The notes: generated by a model from the letters alone, not told the origin. Positions 44,565 to 53,627 are shown, numbered from the stretch's first letter. The stretch is 64,000 nucleotides of DNA from CAZSHX01 sp964606895 (GCA_964606895.1 CAZSHX010000005.1:1-64000), one strand, 5' to 3'. A program made the numbers and translations.

Positions 44565-44849
44565 ATGCAAACAGCACAATCATCAATGATAGCAATCAGG
44601 GTTTCATATCTTGAAAAGGAAAAGTTCAAAATACTATCCGAACTGGACAATAAGTCTGTATCCCAAATGGTCAAAGACCTTGTTGATAACGAATTAAAAT
44701 CAAGAAAGTTAACTGCATCTGAAATCAGAAAATTGCCTAAAGATTCAAGAACCGCAATTCTTATGCGAATGACTGAGGAAGCATTACCCGTTTATAATAA
44801 ATTCAAGGATGAATTATTTGTTGACGAAATCGGAGACGGAATCGAATGA
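44565..44849 (+). CDS. Antitoxin of a MazF-type module, ribbon-helix-helix-like
   Basis: 94 residues from the ATG at 44565, chosen because the promoter lies at 44504-44534. The N-terminal half (SSMIAIRVSYLEKEKFKIL, then SVSQMVKDLVDNEL) looks like a ribbon-helix-helix DNA-binding domain (beta strand and two helices). The acidic C-terminal tail (FKDELFVDEIGDGIE) would wrap the toxin. It ends with a 4-bp overlap (ATGA) with the toxin gene. Probably autoregulatory. The antitoxin family is inferred mainly from order and partner. Confidence 0.75.
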   Translation: MQTAQSSMIAIRVSYLEKEKFKILSELDNKSVSQMVKDLVDNELKSRKLTASEIRKLPKDSRTAILMRMTEEALPVYNKFKDELFVDEIGDGIE

Positions 44850-45205
44850 AAATTCAAACTCAAGAGTATTTTCAGGGAGATATATGTCTCATTGACTTCA
44901 ATCCGACAAAAGGTGATGAAATCAGGAAAATTCGCCCTGCTATTATTATTAACGGTAATTTTGCAGTTGGTTTGGGTTTAAAAATTGTTGCTCCAATTAC
45001 GAGTTGGAAACCCGAATTTGAAAAAGTCTGGTGGTTGGTTAAATTGTCTCCTTCAGTAGAAAGCGGACTTGAAGCAGAAAGTGCAGTAAATTGCTATCAA
45101 ATCAGATGTGTTTCAACTGAAAGAATAATTAAAAGAATCGGAAGTGAAACAGAAGAATTGGAAAACATAATTTCAACATCTCAAAACTGTATCGAGGTAA
45201 TGTAA
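44846..45205 (+). CDS. MazF/PemK-family endoribonuclease toxin
   Basis: 119 residues. The family opening GDICLIDFNPTKGDEIRKIRPAIII is split by only small changes: the loop between strands 1 and 2 carries the catalytic Arg (RP motif). APITSWKP corresponds to the conserved PITS segment whose Thr/Ser completes the active site, and ESAVNCYQIRCVSTERIIK matches the later strand motif. These toxins cleave single-stranded mRNA at short sequences. It overlaps its antitoxin gene by 4 bp. Confidence 0.87.
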   Translation: MKIQTQEYFQGDICLIDFNPTKGDEIRKIRPAIIINGNFAVGLGLKIVAPITSWKPEFEKVWWLVKLSPSVESGLEAESAVNCYQIRCVSTERIIKRIGSETEELENIISTSQNCIEVM

Positions 45206-45279
45206 CTTTTATAAATAATCATAATCTTTGGTTACACTAATATTTTTTCAAATAAATTAATAATATAAAATAGGATTAT

Positions 45280-45771
45280 ATGTCAAAAAAATCAAATTTG
45301 AAAAGAAAGAAGAATAAAGCACAATTCAACAATGAAAAATCCAAATTTCCCAAAAAAGCTAAATTTGGACAGTTGAATAAAAGCAAGTATTTTTTAGATT
45401 TGGATGACCCAAATTTAATCCTGTCTGATGTGAAACCTACCCACTTGATTCTTAACTACGCTGAACCTTTACTTACTGAAGATGATGGCCAAGACGACAC
45501 TATTTTAGCACTGACTTTTGCAATATTAGCATGGAATCTGGCATTGCTACCATTGGATGATAGGAAAGAAGCAATTAATTCATTGGTAAATGACCTTGAA
45601 TTAGATATTTTGGGGAAAAATGAACTGCTTTCACTCATTAAAAGAAAAGATGAATATTTTGGTGAGTTTGATTTTTTAATTGAGGATTTCAAGATTAATT
45701 TTGACGAAATCGGCACTTTGAATTTTTCGGTTGTATTAGGTGTTTTTGATGATGATGAGGATAGCGAATAA
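45280..45771 (+). CDS. Unknown charged protein
   Basis: 163 residues with no signal peptide. The first 35 residues are very basic (KKSNLKRKKNKAQFNN), followed by an acidic alpha-helical body (LDLDDPNLILSD, LNYAEPLLTEDDGQDDT) and an acidic tail (FDDDEDSE). I recognise no family. It follows the toxin-antitoxin pair by 75 bp on the same strand and precedes the second repeat cassette. It may be accessory cargo of the island. Confidence 0.6.
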   Translation: MSKKSNLKRKKNKAQFNNEKSKFPKKAKFGQLNKSKYFLDLDDPNLILSDVKPTHLILNYAEPLLTEDDGQDDTILALTFAILAWNLALLPLDDRKEAINSLVNDLELDILGKNELLSLIKRKDEYFGEFDFLIEDFKINFDEIGTLNFSVVLGVFDDDEDSE

Positions 45772-45869
45772 AGAAATACAATATGACAGCGGGTCGTATC
45801 TAAAATTCAAACTGTTAGTATCTGAACTTTGATTTACATGATTATTTAAATCTACAAAAATATTTAACC

Positions 45870-45945
45870 ATAAAGCTATCCCCCAAAAAAGGACAGCTTT
45901 TTTTTTGTGATGTTAGTTTATTTTCGTAAGTTGTAGTTTGAAAAA
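45870..45945 (+). repeat. Terminator/AT-rich cassette, copy 2
   Basis: TAAAGCTATC (45871-45880) pairs with GGACAGCTTT (45891-45900), then a T-run and TGATGTTAGTTTATTTTCG, TAAGTTGTAGTTTG. It is the same element as 43278-43350 and is placed 30 bp before the first FISUMP gene. Confidence 0.75.
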
Positions 45946-45970
45946 GTATATTTAATCTTTTTGGGTTAAC

Positions 45971-46849
45971 ATGAAAAACTCATTTCTTTACATCGCAATT
46001 TTCCTCTTTTCTGCCTCGCTATATTCGGCAGAGCCGCTGGTTAAATTCTATCTGAATGATGGAAGTACAAAGCAGTATAATCTCAGCGAGATTGACAGCT
46101 TGTTAGTTATTGACAAAAAGAATAATTATGTGTTGAGAATTCATTACGATGATTCGCTTATCGCATATTACCCGACTGAAATCATCGGTAGCATCAAATT
46201 TGAAAATGATTCTTTAAATGTTTACATCTTTTCGTATCCCAAACCTTACAAAATAAGCTGTATTGACAGCCTCATCTTTTACATAGACCTATGGCAACCC
46301 CTCACAATAGGCTCGCAGGTCTGGATGCTTAAAAATCTTAATGTTGACCATTACAGGAATGGAGAATCTATTCCGGAAGTGCAAGATACCACATCATGGT
46401 CTAATCTAACAACAGGTGCATGGTGCTTTTACAATAATGACTCAGCAATGGAAGATATATATGGCAAATTATACAATTGGGGTGCCGTGAAAGACCCGCG
46501 AGGATTGGCACCATCTGGCTGGCAGGTACCGTCCGATGCAGAATGGGCAACTCTAACAACATATCTCGGTGGTGAAAGTATTGCTGGAGAAAAGTTGAAA
46601 GAGACAGGAACGAGCCACTGGATTCGTGACAACACAGGAGCGACTAACTCAAGCGGCTTTTCCGCCCTACCCGGGGCCTTACGCAACTACATTGGAGCAT
46701 ACAACTATATAGAATTCAATGGCTATTGGTGGTCTTCTACGGAGTACAATACTTCAAAGGCTTGGTACAGGTCATTGAGCTGGTATGACGCATTCATCTA
46801 CAGATCCTACTTCAATAAGGTTTACGGTTTTTCCGTTCGTTGTGTTTAA
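45971..46849 (+). CDS. FISUMP-domain exported protein, paralogue 1
   Basis: 292 residues. A signal peptide (MKNSFLYIAIFLFSASLYS) is followed by an N-terminal region (to about 105) with LVKFYLNDGSTKQYNLSEID and then a Fibrobacter major paralogous (FISUMP, TIGR02145-type) domain. Motifs visible: IGSQVWMLKNLNVDHYRNG, GLAPSGWQVPSDAEWATL, SGFSALPGALRN, WWSSTEY and the terminal YGFSVRCV. Its first 115 residues are almost identical to those of the 49146-50063 gene, while the domain itself differs much more. The function is unknown; the fold is thought to be lectin-like, which would fit surface binding. Confidence 0.88.
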   Translation: MKNSFLYIAIFLFSASLYSAEPLVKFYLNDGSTKQYNLSEIDSLLVIDKKNNYVLRIHYDDSLIAYYPTEIIGSIKFENDSLNVYIFSYPKPYKISCIDSLIFYIDLWQPLTIGSQVWMLKNLNVDHYRNGESIPEVQDTTSWSNLTTGAWCFYNNDSAMEDIYGKLYNWGAVKDPRGLAPSGWQVPSDAEWATLTTYLGGESIAGEKLKETGTSHWIRDNTGATNSSGFSALPGALRNYIGAYNYIEFNGYWWSSTEYNTSKAWYRSLSWYDAFIYRSYFNKVYGFSVRCV

Positions 46850-46987
46850 GATGGGAAGTAATTAGTTATTAATGAAGAATAAATATTTTTTTAGTTAAAG
46901 CTAAATTCATGCAAAATATTGCTTGTTTTATTGTAATTAATTCCATATTTTAGTCTATATTTTATAATTATATAAAGGAAATTTCCT

Positions 46988-48205
46988 ATGATTAGATATG
47001 CAGTTTCTTTTCTGTCCTTTGTGATGATATTTTCCATACTTGTTATTGGAGGATGTACAATGCAGGATACTACCCAATCACCCGTCGCCCCAAACGTGCA
47101 GGAACAAATTAGATTCGTTGACAATCAGTACGTTGTTACTTTGTCGGATGCTTCGGTCTCGGGCATACAGTCAGCCTCAGGCGTAAGGTCTGTTATTTCA
47201 AAACTATTTCAGAGCTATGGCATCAGTGAGAATAATCTTGTGTTTGTTTACGAAGCCGCGATAAAAGGCTTTTGTGCAAAGCTAACACCAACTGAAGTAG
47301 GAATGATTTCCAAAGACTCCCGCGTTTCTTTAGTTGAGCAGGATCAGTATATTCAATTGGAAAAACCGATTTTATCTTACTACAACTCTAAGGAAAGCCA
47401 AATTCAGACTCAAGGTCAGAATTGGGGTGTGAATTATGTCGGGGCAAATATTTCTACCGATTATTCAAATTCATCACGTGTTGCATGGATAATTGATACG
47501 GGAATTGACCAAGACTGGGGAACAGCCGGCGAGCTCAACATTCAAACTGCCCAATGTACTACTTTTGTCAGCGGTGAAACCTGGTCCGACCAAAATGGAC
47601 ACGGAACGCACGTTTCGGGTATTATCGGTGCCAAAAACAATAGTATTGGTTCTGTTGGAGTTGCACCCGGAGCTAAAGTTGCCGCTGTAAAAGTTTTGGA
47701 CTATTCAGGTTCCGGAACTTACTCTCAGGTTATTGCCGGAGTTAATTATGTTGCCACTGCCGCGGCAGACGGCGATGTTGCAAATATGAGTTTAGGCGGT
47801 CCTTCGTATTCCACTTTGGATAATGCAGTAATTAATGCTTCAACTTACGGCGGAAAACATATCAGGTTCTGCTTAGCGGCAGGGAATGATGGAAGAGATG
47901 CAAGCAGGTTTTCTCCTGCAAGAGCAAACGGCACGTATTTATTTACTATATCAGCATTTGACAATACCGGACGATTTGCTTCTTTTTCGAATTACGGAAA
48001 TCCACCGGTTGATTTTTCAGCACCCGGAGTCAATATTTTGTCAACTGTTTTATATGACAGCAACCCCAATACTGATTCATGGAGCGGCACTTCAATGGCA
48101 ACACCGTTCGCTGTCGGCATTTATTATGCAACCGGAACAATTAACTGGAGCGGGAATGTAACCCGCGACAGGGACAGAACACCGGACAAAAAAGTTCATT
48201 TTTAA
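46988..48205 (+). CDS. Subtilisin-family (S8) serine protease, predicted lipoprotein
   Basis: 405 residues. A lipoprotein signal (lipobox IGGC near residue 22) leads into an inhibitor-I9-like propeptide (about 45-120, QYVVTLSDASVSGIQS). The S8 catalytic domain has the complete triad: Asp170 in WIIDTGID, His205 in GHGTHVSGI and Ser369 in GTSMATPFAVG. The oxyanion region is RFCLAAGNDGRDA. The domain runs almost to the C-terminus and there is no T9SS sorting domain, so the protein is probably a lipid-anchored secreted protease. It sits between the two FISUMP genes. Confidence 0.92.
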   Translation: MIRYAVSFLSFVMIFSILVIGGCTMQDTTQSPVAPNVQEQIRFVDNQYVVTLSDASVSGIQSASGVRSVISKLFQSYGISENNLVFVYEAAIKGFCAKLTPTEVGMISKDSRVSLVEQDQYIQLEKPILSYYNSKESQIQTQGQNWGVNYVGANISTDYSNSSRVAWIIDTGIDQDWGTAGELNIQTAQCTTFVSGETWSDQNGHGTHVSGIIGAKNNSIGSVGVAPGAKVAAVKVLDYSGSGTYSQVIAGVNYVATAAADGDVANMSLGGPSYSTLDNAVINASTYGGKHIRFCLAAGNDGRDASRFSPARANGTYLFTISAFDNTGRFASFSNYGNPPVDFSAPGVNILSTVLYDSNPNTDSWSGTSMATPFAVGIYYATGTINWSGNVTRDRDRTPDKKVHF

Positions 48206-48231
48206 GATAAAAATCAATATTCATAAAAGCT

Positions 48232-48293
48232 GTCCCCAAAAAGGATAGCTTTTTTTTTGAGATGTTAGTTCTTTTTCGTAAATTGTATTTTGC
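48232..48293 (+). repeat. Terminator/AT-rich cassette, copy 3
   Basis: AAAAGCTGTCC (from 48235) pairs with GGATAGCTTTT (48253-48263), followed by a T-run, GAGATGTTAGTTCTTTTTCG and TAAATTGTATTTTG. It terminates the subtilase gene. 48294-48470 up to the next gene holds no recognisable gene. Confidence 0.72.
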
Positions 48294-48470
48294 AAGATTT
48301 GTTGTCTGAACGTTGATATTTATGGTCAGAACAATTTTTCTATGCCCTTAAATGTTGAATTCTTAATGTGTGGTATCAGGAGTTCTTGTAGCCTCACTAA
48401 ATGCTTTTTTTGGATTAATTTAGAAAAATCATGTTTAATTTACTAATTATTAATAAATTCGGTTTATGAA

Positions 48471-49049
48471 ATGAAAAATTTAGTTTTCTTGATTTTTTGC
48501 GTTATTTTGCTCGTCTCATGCGGCAATGATTCGGGGACAAATGCAGATGATTATAATTCAGGGGGGGATTTGTTCCCAATAAAGCTTGGAAATTTTTGGA
48601 ATTATTACAAGGAATCCGAAGGTTTTGAAGCCACTCTTACAATCACAGAAGCTGCAGTTGTCTTTGTTTGGGACGGTATGGCAAATTCCACGAGGATGTC
48701 CTCTGATGCCCAAAGGACTGACGGTTCCGGTTCAGCGAGTATTTTCGATCTTGGCAATAGAGAGCTATCCAAGCAATCTAATGGGGTCTATGTCGGTGCA
48801 TATAAATCAGATAAAATTCAAACTATATATTTTCTTCCGAACCAGCCAACTGTTGGTACGGATTCTTATGGCAACACATGGTCAAAGGTTGAGTCCATCG
48901 TAACAAAAAAAGGTACTTACAAATATTGCTGGAAATGTACTCTTGGCGGCTCATTAAGCGGCTATATGATTTTTAAAAAAGGTGTCGGAGTGGTTTACGC
49001 CAATAATATTGCGAGCAACATAGACCTTGAAAGCTATACACTGAAGTAA
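48471..49049 (+). CDS. Lipoprotein of unknown function
   Basis: 192 residues. A lipoprotein signal (MKNLVFLIFCVILLVSC, Cys17) is followed by GNDSGTNADD, an acidic/Gly stretch after the lipid-modified Cys as in outer-membrane lipoproteins of this group. The body is a beta-rich domain (FPIKLGNFWNYYKESEGF near the start, a motif common to many small secreted proteins of this group). No enzymatic motif is visible. It lies between cassette copy 3 and FISUMP paralogue 2. Confidence 0.75.
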   Translation: MKNLVFLIFCVILLVSCGNDSGTNADDYNSGGDLFPIKLGNFWNYYKESEGFEATLTITEAAVVFVWDGMANSTRMSSDAQRTDGSGSASIFDLGNRELSKQSNGVYVGAYKSDKIQTIYFLPNQPTVGTDSYGNTWSKVESIVTKKGTYKYCWKCTLGGSLSGYMIFKKGVGVVYANNIASNIDLESYTLK

Positions 49050-49072
49050 GCTTATTAATTTCAGATATTCTT

Positions 49073-49102
49073 CTTCTGTCAGGTGTCACAGCCTGACAGA
49101 AG
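49073..49102. repeat. CTTCTGTCAGG hairpin
   Basis: A perfect 11-bp stem, CTTCTGTCAGG (49073-49083) with CCTGACAGAAG (49092-49102), 23 bp after the lipoprotein gene stop. It lacks a T-run, so it may be a dispersed palindrome or a weak terminator. ACGACAGAAG and CCTGCCG follow nearby. Confidence 0.55.
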
Positions 49103-49145
49103 GAAATTATACGACAGAAGTATTATCCTGCCGAAAGGAAAGAAC

Positions 49146-50063
49146 ATGAAAAACTCATTTCTTTACATCGCCATTTTCTTTTGCTATGCTGTGCTTTATT
49201 CCGCCGAGCCGCTGGTGAAATTCTATCTGAATGATGGAAACTCGAAGCAGTATAATCTCAGCGAGATTGACAGCTTGGGAGTTATTGATAAAAAGAATAA
49301 TTATGTGATGAGAATTCATTACGATGATACGCTTATCGCATATTATCCGACTGAAATCATCGGAAGTATCAAATTTGAAAATGATTCTTTAAATGTTTAC
49401 ATCTTTTCGTATCCCAAACCATACTTACTAAGTGCAATTGATAGCTTAATCTTTTATATTGACCAATATCAACCCCTAACAATCGGCTCTCAGGTATGGA
49501 TGCTTAAGAACCTTAATGTTGACCATTACAGAAATGGTGATTCCATACCACATATAACAGATCCTTCAAAATGGGCGCAAGAACTTGGTACATGGTGCTA
49601 TTACAATAATGACCCTTCAATTGGAGTTATTAACGGAAAACTATACAACTGGTACGCAGTAAACGACCCTCGTGGATTAGCACCCGTTGGTTGGGATGTC
49701 CCTACAGATTCAGAATGGAAAGTATTAGTAATCTATTTAGGTATGTCGAAAACTGAAGCTGATTCTCTCGGAGAGCGAGGAAATGATGAAGGAGGAAAGA
49801 TGAAAGAGATAGGAGAAGAACATTGGAAAAACCCAAATATTGGTGCAACAAATACAAGTGGTTTTTCTGCTCTTCCGAGCGGCATTTGTGACAACTACCA
49901 ATCTGCAACCTTTTTAGGATACTATGGGTTTTGGTGGACCTCAACAGATTATCACACAGATTTCGCATGGAGGAGAGTTTTGGGCAATTATTCAACCAAA
50001 GTTTTTAGGACAGGTCAAGGTAAGTTTAACGGTCTATCTGTTCGTTGTATCAAAAATAAATAA
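49146..50063 (+). CDS. FISUMP-domain exported protein, paralogue 2
   Basis: 305 residues from the ATG at 49146 (MKNSFLYIAIFFCYAVLYS), preceded by AAGGAAAG; an in-frame ATG at 49083 lies inside a hairpin repeat and is rejected. Same layout as the 45971 gene: signal peptide, a conserved N-terminal region with FYLNDGNSKQYNLSEID, then a FISUMP domain (GLAPVGWDVPTDSEWKVL, SGFSALPSGICDN, WWTSTDYHTDFAW, GLSVRCI). The extra EADSLGERGNDEGGKMKE segment resembles the truncated paralogue at the right end. A strong terminator follows at 50099. Confidence 0.88.
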   Translation: MKNSFLYIAIFFCYAVLYSAEPLVKFYLNDGNSKQYNLSEIDSLGVIDKKNNYVMRIHYDDTLIAYYPTEIIGSIKFENDSLNVYIFSYPKPYLLSAIDSLIFYIDQYQPLTIGSQVWMLKNLNVDHYRNGDSIPHITDPSKWAQELGTWCYYNNDPSIGVINGKLYNWYAVNDPRGLAPVGWDVPTDSEWKVLVIYLGMSKTEADSLGERGNDEGGKMKEIGEEHWKNPNIGATNTSGFSALPSGICDNYQSATFLGYYGFWWTSTDYHTDFAWRRVLGNYSTKVFRTGQGKFNGLSVRCIKNK

Positions 50064-50098
50064 ATATCTATTTGAATCTTTCATATATTTTATTTTAT

Positions 50099-50140
50099 AA
50101 GTCCTGCGTCTGAACGATGCAGGACTTTTGTTTTATAAAT
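50099..50140 (+). terminator. Terminator of FISUMP paralogue 2; exact inverted copy at 63444-63485
   Basis: AAGTCCTGCGTC, loop, GATGCAGGACTT then TTGTTTT: a long stem with a T-run. The 42 bp at 50099-50140 are the reverse complement of 63444-63485, where they terminate the third FISUMP gene on the minus strand. Confidence 0.85.
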
Positions 50141-50271
50141 CTCCCGCCTGTTTTATCATTTCAAAATAAATTTATATCGTTTCTGACTTAATTTTTGTGT
50201 GATCTTTTTTTGCGAATGAAGAATATAGATAATTGATTCTTTGCAACTTTTAACAAGTGAATCCGTTATAA

Positions 50272-50310
50272 CAAACAACTTTCAGGAAAACACCGGAAAG
50301 TTGTTTTTTT
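50272..50310 (+). terminator. Orphan terminator upstream of the TonB receptor
   Basis: CAACTTTC and GGAAAGTTG form a stem (about 50276-50302) followed by seven or eight T. The upstream FISUMP gene already has a terminator at 50099, so this one may close a small RNA transcribed within about 50140-50272. I see no coding frame there. A possible -7 element, TATTTTTG (50346-50353), follows for the TonB receptor gene, with no clear -33 partner. Confidence 0.55.
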
Positions 50311-50446
50311 TAATTTAGAAAAGTTCAACATTACATTTTGAAAATTATTTTTGCGTCCTTTTGCCGCGTTGTGTTTCTTACACTTCGAGTTACATAGCAA
50401 AAATGATTTTTGAGATTTTGAAAAGTTAAATAATTGCATAAAATAT

Positions 50447-52726
50447 ATGAAGATTAAAATTCAATTTTTATACCTGCTTGTTTTGGTTTTTACTGTTTTT
50501 TCGGCTCGTGCCAACAATCTTCTGAGCGACGAAGCTTCGCTGAGCGGATTCGTCAAGGCAGAGGAAACCGAAGAAACGTTAATCGGTGCGTCGGTCTATA
50601 TTCCATCCATCAAAAAGGGAGCATACACCAATAAAAGCGGTTTTTTCTCGATAACGGCTATTACTCCCGGCGAATATGTTGTGAAAATTTCAAGTGTAGG
50701 ATGTGCACCGATTGAAAAGAAATTGAAATTCAAAAAAAGCCAGCAATTGAGAGAAACATTTTTCCTTACCGAAAATTCTGTTTCAACAGGAGAAGTTTCG
50801 GTTGAAGCCGAAAGAGAAGTTGAAAAAAGAGAAATTTCAATCAGCCGAATTAATATTCCCATTAAACAGATAAAAGAAATCAGAATTGCCGGCGAATCTG
50901 ACGTTTTCAGAACTTTACAGCTTTTGCCCGGAGTTCTGACTTCCTCGCAGATTTCAAGCGGATTGTATATCCGCGGTGGTTCGCCCGACCAGAATCTTGT
51001 TTTGATTGACGGTTCCACGGTTTATAATCCTTCTCATCTATTTGGTTTTATTTCAACTTTCAATTCTGATGCAATCAAAGATGTCGAGCTGATTAAAGGC
51101 GGATATCCGGCTGAGTATGGAAGCAGATTGTCATCAGTAATAAACATTACCCAGAAAGACGGAAACAGAAGTCACGTTGAGGGCATTGGCTCGATTGGTT
51201 TGATTTCTTCCAAACTATCGCTTGATGGTCCAATTGGAAATGGTTCTTGGTTTATCGGCGGAAGAAGAACATATTTTGACTTAATAAAAAATATTCTGCC
51301 AAATGACCCCGAAAATCCAATTCCGGATTTTGGTTTTTATGATATTAATGCAAAGGTTACCCAGACTTTATCCAAAAATGACCAGATGTTTTTCAGCGGA
51401 TTTATGAGCAAAGATAATTTTGATTACAGCGGACTTGGGCTGAAAACTAATTTATACATGGGAAACAAAACCGGCTCTCTGCGTTGGACTCATATTTTTG
51501 GCGATAATTTATTTTCTGTTTTAAACCTTTCGGGAAGTAACTATACTAATGGTTTGACTCAGGACCTGACCGGATACAAAACAAGCATGGAAAACTCCAT
51601 TACAGATTATACACTTAAAGGTAACCTTGAATGGTTCACTACTGAAAAACTTACGATTATAACAGGATTTGAAGCCAGCAATTTTATTTTCGGTTATAAC
51701 CAGAATTTTTCCGGCAGTGATGCACCCACACCGAAAGGCACAAACGACGGAAGCAAAACTAATATGCTTTATCAGGACTGGACATATTCGCTTTTCGGTT
51801 CGGGGAATTACCGAATAACCGAACTTCTGTCTTTGCAGGGCGGATTGAGGGTTAATTACTGGGATTTCTCGAAATATGCAACGTATGACCCCAGGGTTGC
51901 AATTCGCTGGCAGGCACAGGAGAATATTTCAATAAAAGCCTCTTGGGGAATGTTTCATCAGTACCTGAGATTAGCCGGATTCGAGAATTTTTCGTTGTTT
52001 GATACATGGCTTCCAACAGACAAAACAGTTCAGCCGGCTCAGGCAAACCATTATATTCTTAGTATGGAAACAACTCCTTTTGACGACATAACTTTGAATG
52101 TAGATTTATACTATAAAGACCTGATGAACATCAGCGAGATGAACACAAAAGCCTTCACCGGAAAAAAGGTTTCTGATTTGTTTTTCAGCGGAAACGGCAA
52201 AGCTTACGGACTTGAACTGTTCATCCAGAAAAAAGTCGGCAAACTTGCAGGATGGATAGGCTACGGACTTGGTTTTGTTTATGCAAAGTTTGACAGTATC
52301 AACAATGGTGCTCAGTTTCGTCCGAAATATGACAGAAGGCATGATTTGAAGATAGTTCTTCAGTACGAGTTGAGTAAAAAATGGAGTTTAGGTGCCACAT
52401 TTTTATTCCAGAGCGGACAGTCCTACACCGGAGCAACTTCAAGATTTCAAATTGAACTGCCTGACCAAAATCTGGGACGAGGGAAAATTATACCTTCACA
52501 AAGGTTTGGTCTGAGACTTCCTGCATCGCATCAATTAAATTTAAGCGGAAGTTACAATACTACTTTATTTGGCGAGCCATTCAGAATTATTCTGGATATT
52601 TTCAATGTTTATTCAAGAAGAGATATTCTGATGAGATACTACGATGCAAGCATGGAGGAAACAAGTGTTAAGGATGTTAAACTACTGCCAATCATACCAA
52701 CATTATCTATTGAAATGAAATTTTAA
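50447..52726 (+). CDS. TonB-dependent outer membrane receptor with CarboxypepD_reg-like domain
   Basis: 759 residues: a signal peptide (MKIKIQFLYLLVLVFTVFSARA), then a carboxypeptidase-regulatory-like beta-sandwich (about 30-110, LSGFVKAEETEETLIGASV). A plug domain follows (about 125-230, with GVLTSSQISSGLYIRGGSPDQ, LIDGSTVYNPSHLFG, ELIKGGYPAEYG). A 22-strand barrel ends the protein with aromatic-rich strands. It imports a ligand using TonB energy; the substrate is not readable. The paired lipoprotein gene begins 13 bp downstream. Confidence 0.92.
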   Translation: MKIKIQFLYLLVLVFTVFSARANNLLSDEASLSGFVKAEETEETLIGASVYIPSIKKGAYTNKSGFFSITAITPGEYVVKISSVGCAPIEKKLKFKKSQQLRETFFLTENSVSTGEVSVEAEREVEKREISISRINIPIKQIKEIRIAGESDVFRTLQLLPGVLTSSQISSGLYIRGGSPDQNLVLIDGSTVYNPSHLFGFISTFNSDAIKDVELIKGGYPAEYGSRLSSVINITQKDGNRSHVEGIGSIGLISSKLSLDGPIGNGSWFIGGRRTYFDLIKNILPNDPENPIPDFGFYDINAKVTQTLSKNDQMFFSGFMSKDNFDYSGLGLKTNLYMGNKTGSLRWTHIFGDNLFSVLNLSGSNYTNGLTQDLTGYKTSMENSITDYTLKGNLEWFTTEKLTIITGFEASNFIFGYNQNFSGSDAPTPKGTNDGSKTNMLYQDWTYSLFGSGNYRITELLSLQGGLRVNYWDFSKYATYDPRVAIRWQAQENISIKASWGMFHQYLRLAGFENFSLFDTWLPTDKTVQPAQANHYILSMETTPFDDITLNVDLYYKDLMNISEMNTKAFTGKKVSDLFFSGNGKAYGLELFIQKKVGKLAGWIGYGLGFVYAKFDSINNGAQFRPKYDRRHDLKIVLQYELSKKWSLGATFLFQSGQSYTGATSRFQIELPDQNLGRGKIIPSQRFGLRLPASHQLNLSGSYNTTLFGEPFRIILDIFNVYSRRDILMRYYDASMEETSVKDVKLLPIIPTLSIEMKF

Positions 52727-52739
52727 GGGATCGGGAAAA

Positions 52740-53618
52740 ATGATGAAAAACAAAATAACAATATTCGGCTCAATGTTAATAATGCTTTTGATGCATCTTC
52801 TCACATCCTGCGAAGATGCACCTCCAACAGAGTATGTTCCGGAGCATTATGTTGAAGCTTTTATCTTGGTTGGGGAACCGATTGCAGGTATCCGGGTTTA
52901 TCTGACACAGCCCACCACCTCAAAATACAGCGATTCAATTGCAGTGATAAGAGATGCCGACATTAGAATTATTGATGATAAAGACACAATGAAACTTGCT
53001 TTCAGAGAAAATCCGGGAATGGGATATTTCTATCCGGATACAAATTACAAGGTGAAACCCAACACTGACTACAAGCTAAGAGTTACTTTGAAGGACGGGA
53101 AAATTATTACAGGACAAACAAAAACTCTTGGTACAGTTAATTGGATAAATGAACCCAAAGATTATATGTATTTTCCCAAAGATACTCTGAATCCAAAGGC
53201 TATAGATTCAATCGCAATAAAATGGTCAAAAGTTCCAGGTATAGTTTTTTATATATTGAATGTCCGATGTCTGGATACTCTTAATTATGGGAAATATCTG
53301 ACTCCTGCAACTGATGAAATGAACAGAAGAACTTTCAATATATTTTATAGAGATAATGACAAGACTTACCGTGAATTATCATCCATAAATTTTGTTGGGG
53401 ATTCAACAACTCCTGTAGTCTGGATGGCTTTCAAATGGTTCGGAAAGCAGGAAGTAACAGTTTATGCACCTGACAATAACTATTTGAAATGGTTCAAAAA
53501 TCAAATGTTCTCCCAATATCATGACCCGCTGATGAATTCAGTGACAAATGCTATCGGAGTATTTGGTTCTGCATCGGTAGTCAGGAAACAATGCTTCCTT
53601 GTCAAAAATCAACCATAG
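52740..53618 (+). CDS. DUF4249-like lipoprotein partner of the TonB receptor
   Basis: 292 residues. A lipoprotein signal (lipobox LTSC, Cys24) is followed by EDAPPTEYVPEHYVEAFILVGEPIAGIRVYLTQP, the pattern of DUF4249 proteins: a beta-sandwich starting with a VxxxLVxGEPIxxV motif. Such proteins are usually encoded next to TonB receptors of this CarboxypepD_reg type and are thought to act as surface ligand-capture lids. The 13-bp gap implies one transcript. It converges with the STAS gene. Confidence 0.85.
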   Translation: MMKNKITIFGSMLIMLLMHLLTSCEDAPPTEYVPEHYVEAFILVGEPIAGIRVYLTQPTTSKYSDSIAVIRDADIRIIDDKDTMKLAFRENPGMGYFYPDTNYKVKPNTDYKLRVTLKDGKIITGQTKTLGTVNWINEPKDYMYFPKDTLNPKAIDSIAIKWSKVPGIVFYILNVRCLDTLNYGKYLTPATDEMNRRTFNIFYRDNDKTYRELSSINFVGDSTTPVVWMAFKWFGKQEVTVYAPDNNYLKWFKNQMFSQYHDPLMNSVTNAIGVFGSASVVRKQCFLVKNQP

Positions 53619-53627
53619 ATCAAGTGT

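Noticed and set aside
43278..48293. Integron attC sites
   Set aside because: The repeated cassettes are simple terminator hairpins with T-runs; they lack the R'/R'' core sites and no tyrosine integrase is in the window.
49083..49145. Upstream ATG for FISUMP paralogue 2
   Set aside because: It lies within the CTTCTGTCAGG hairpin; the ATG at 49146 matches paralogue 1 exactly and has a better ribosome binding site.
45971..50063. A diversity-generating retroelement around the FISUMP genes
   Set aside because: No reverse transcriptase, template repeat or accessory gene is visible; the mosaic pattern alone is not enough, so it is kept only as a question.
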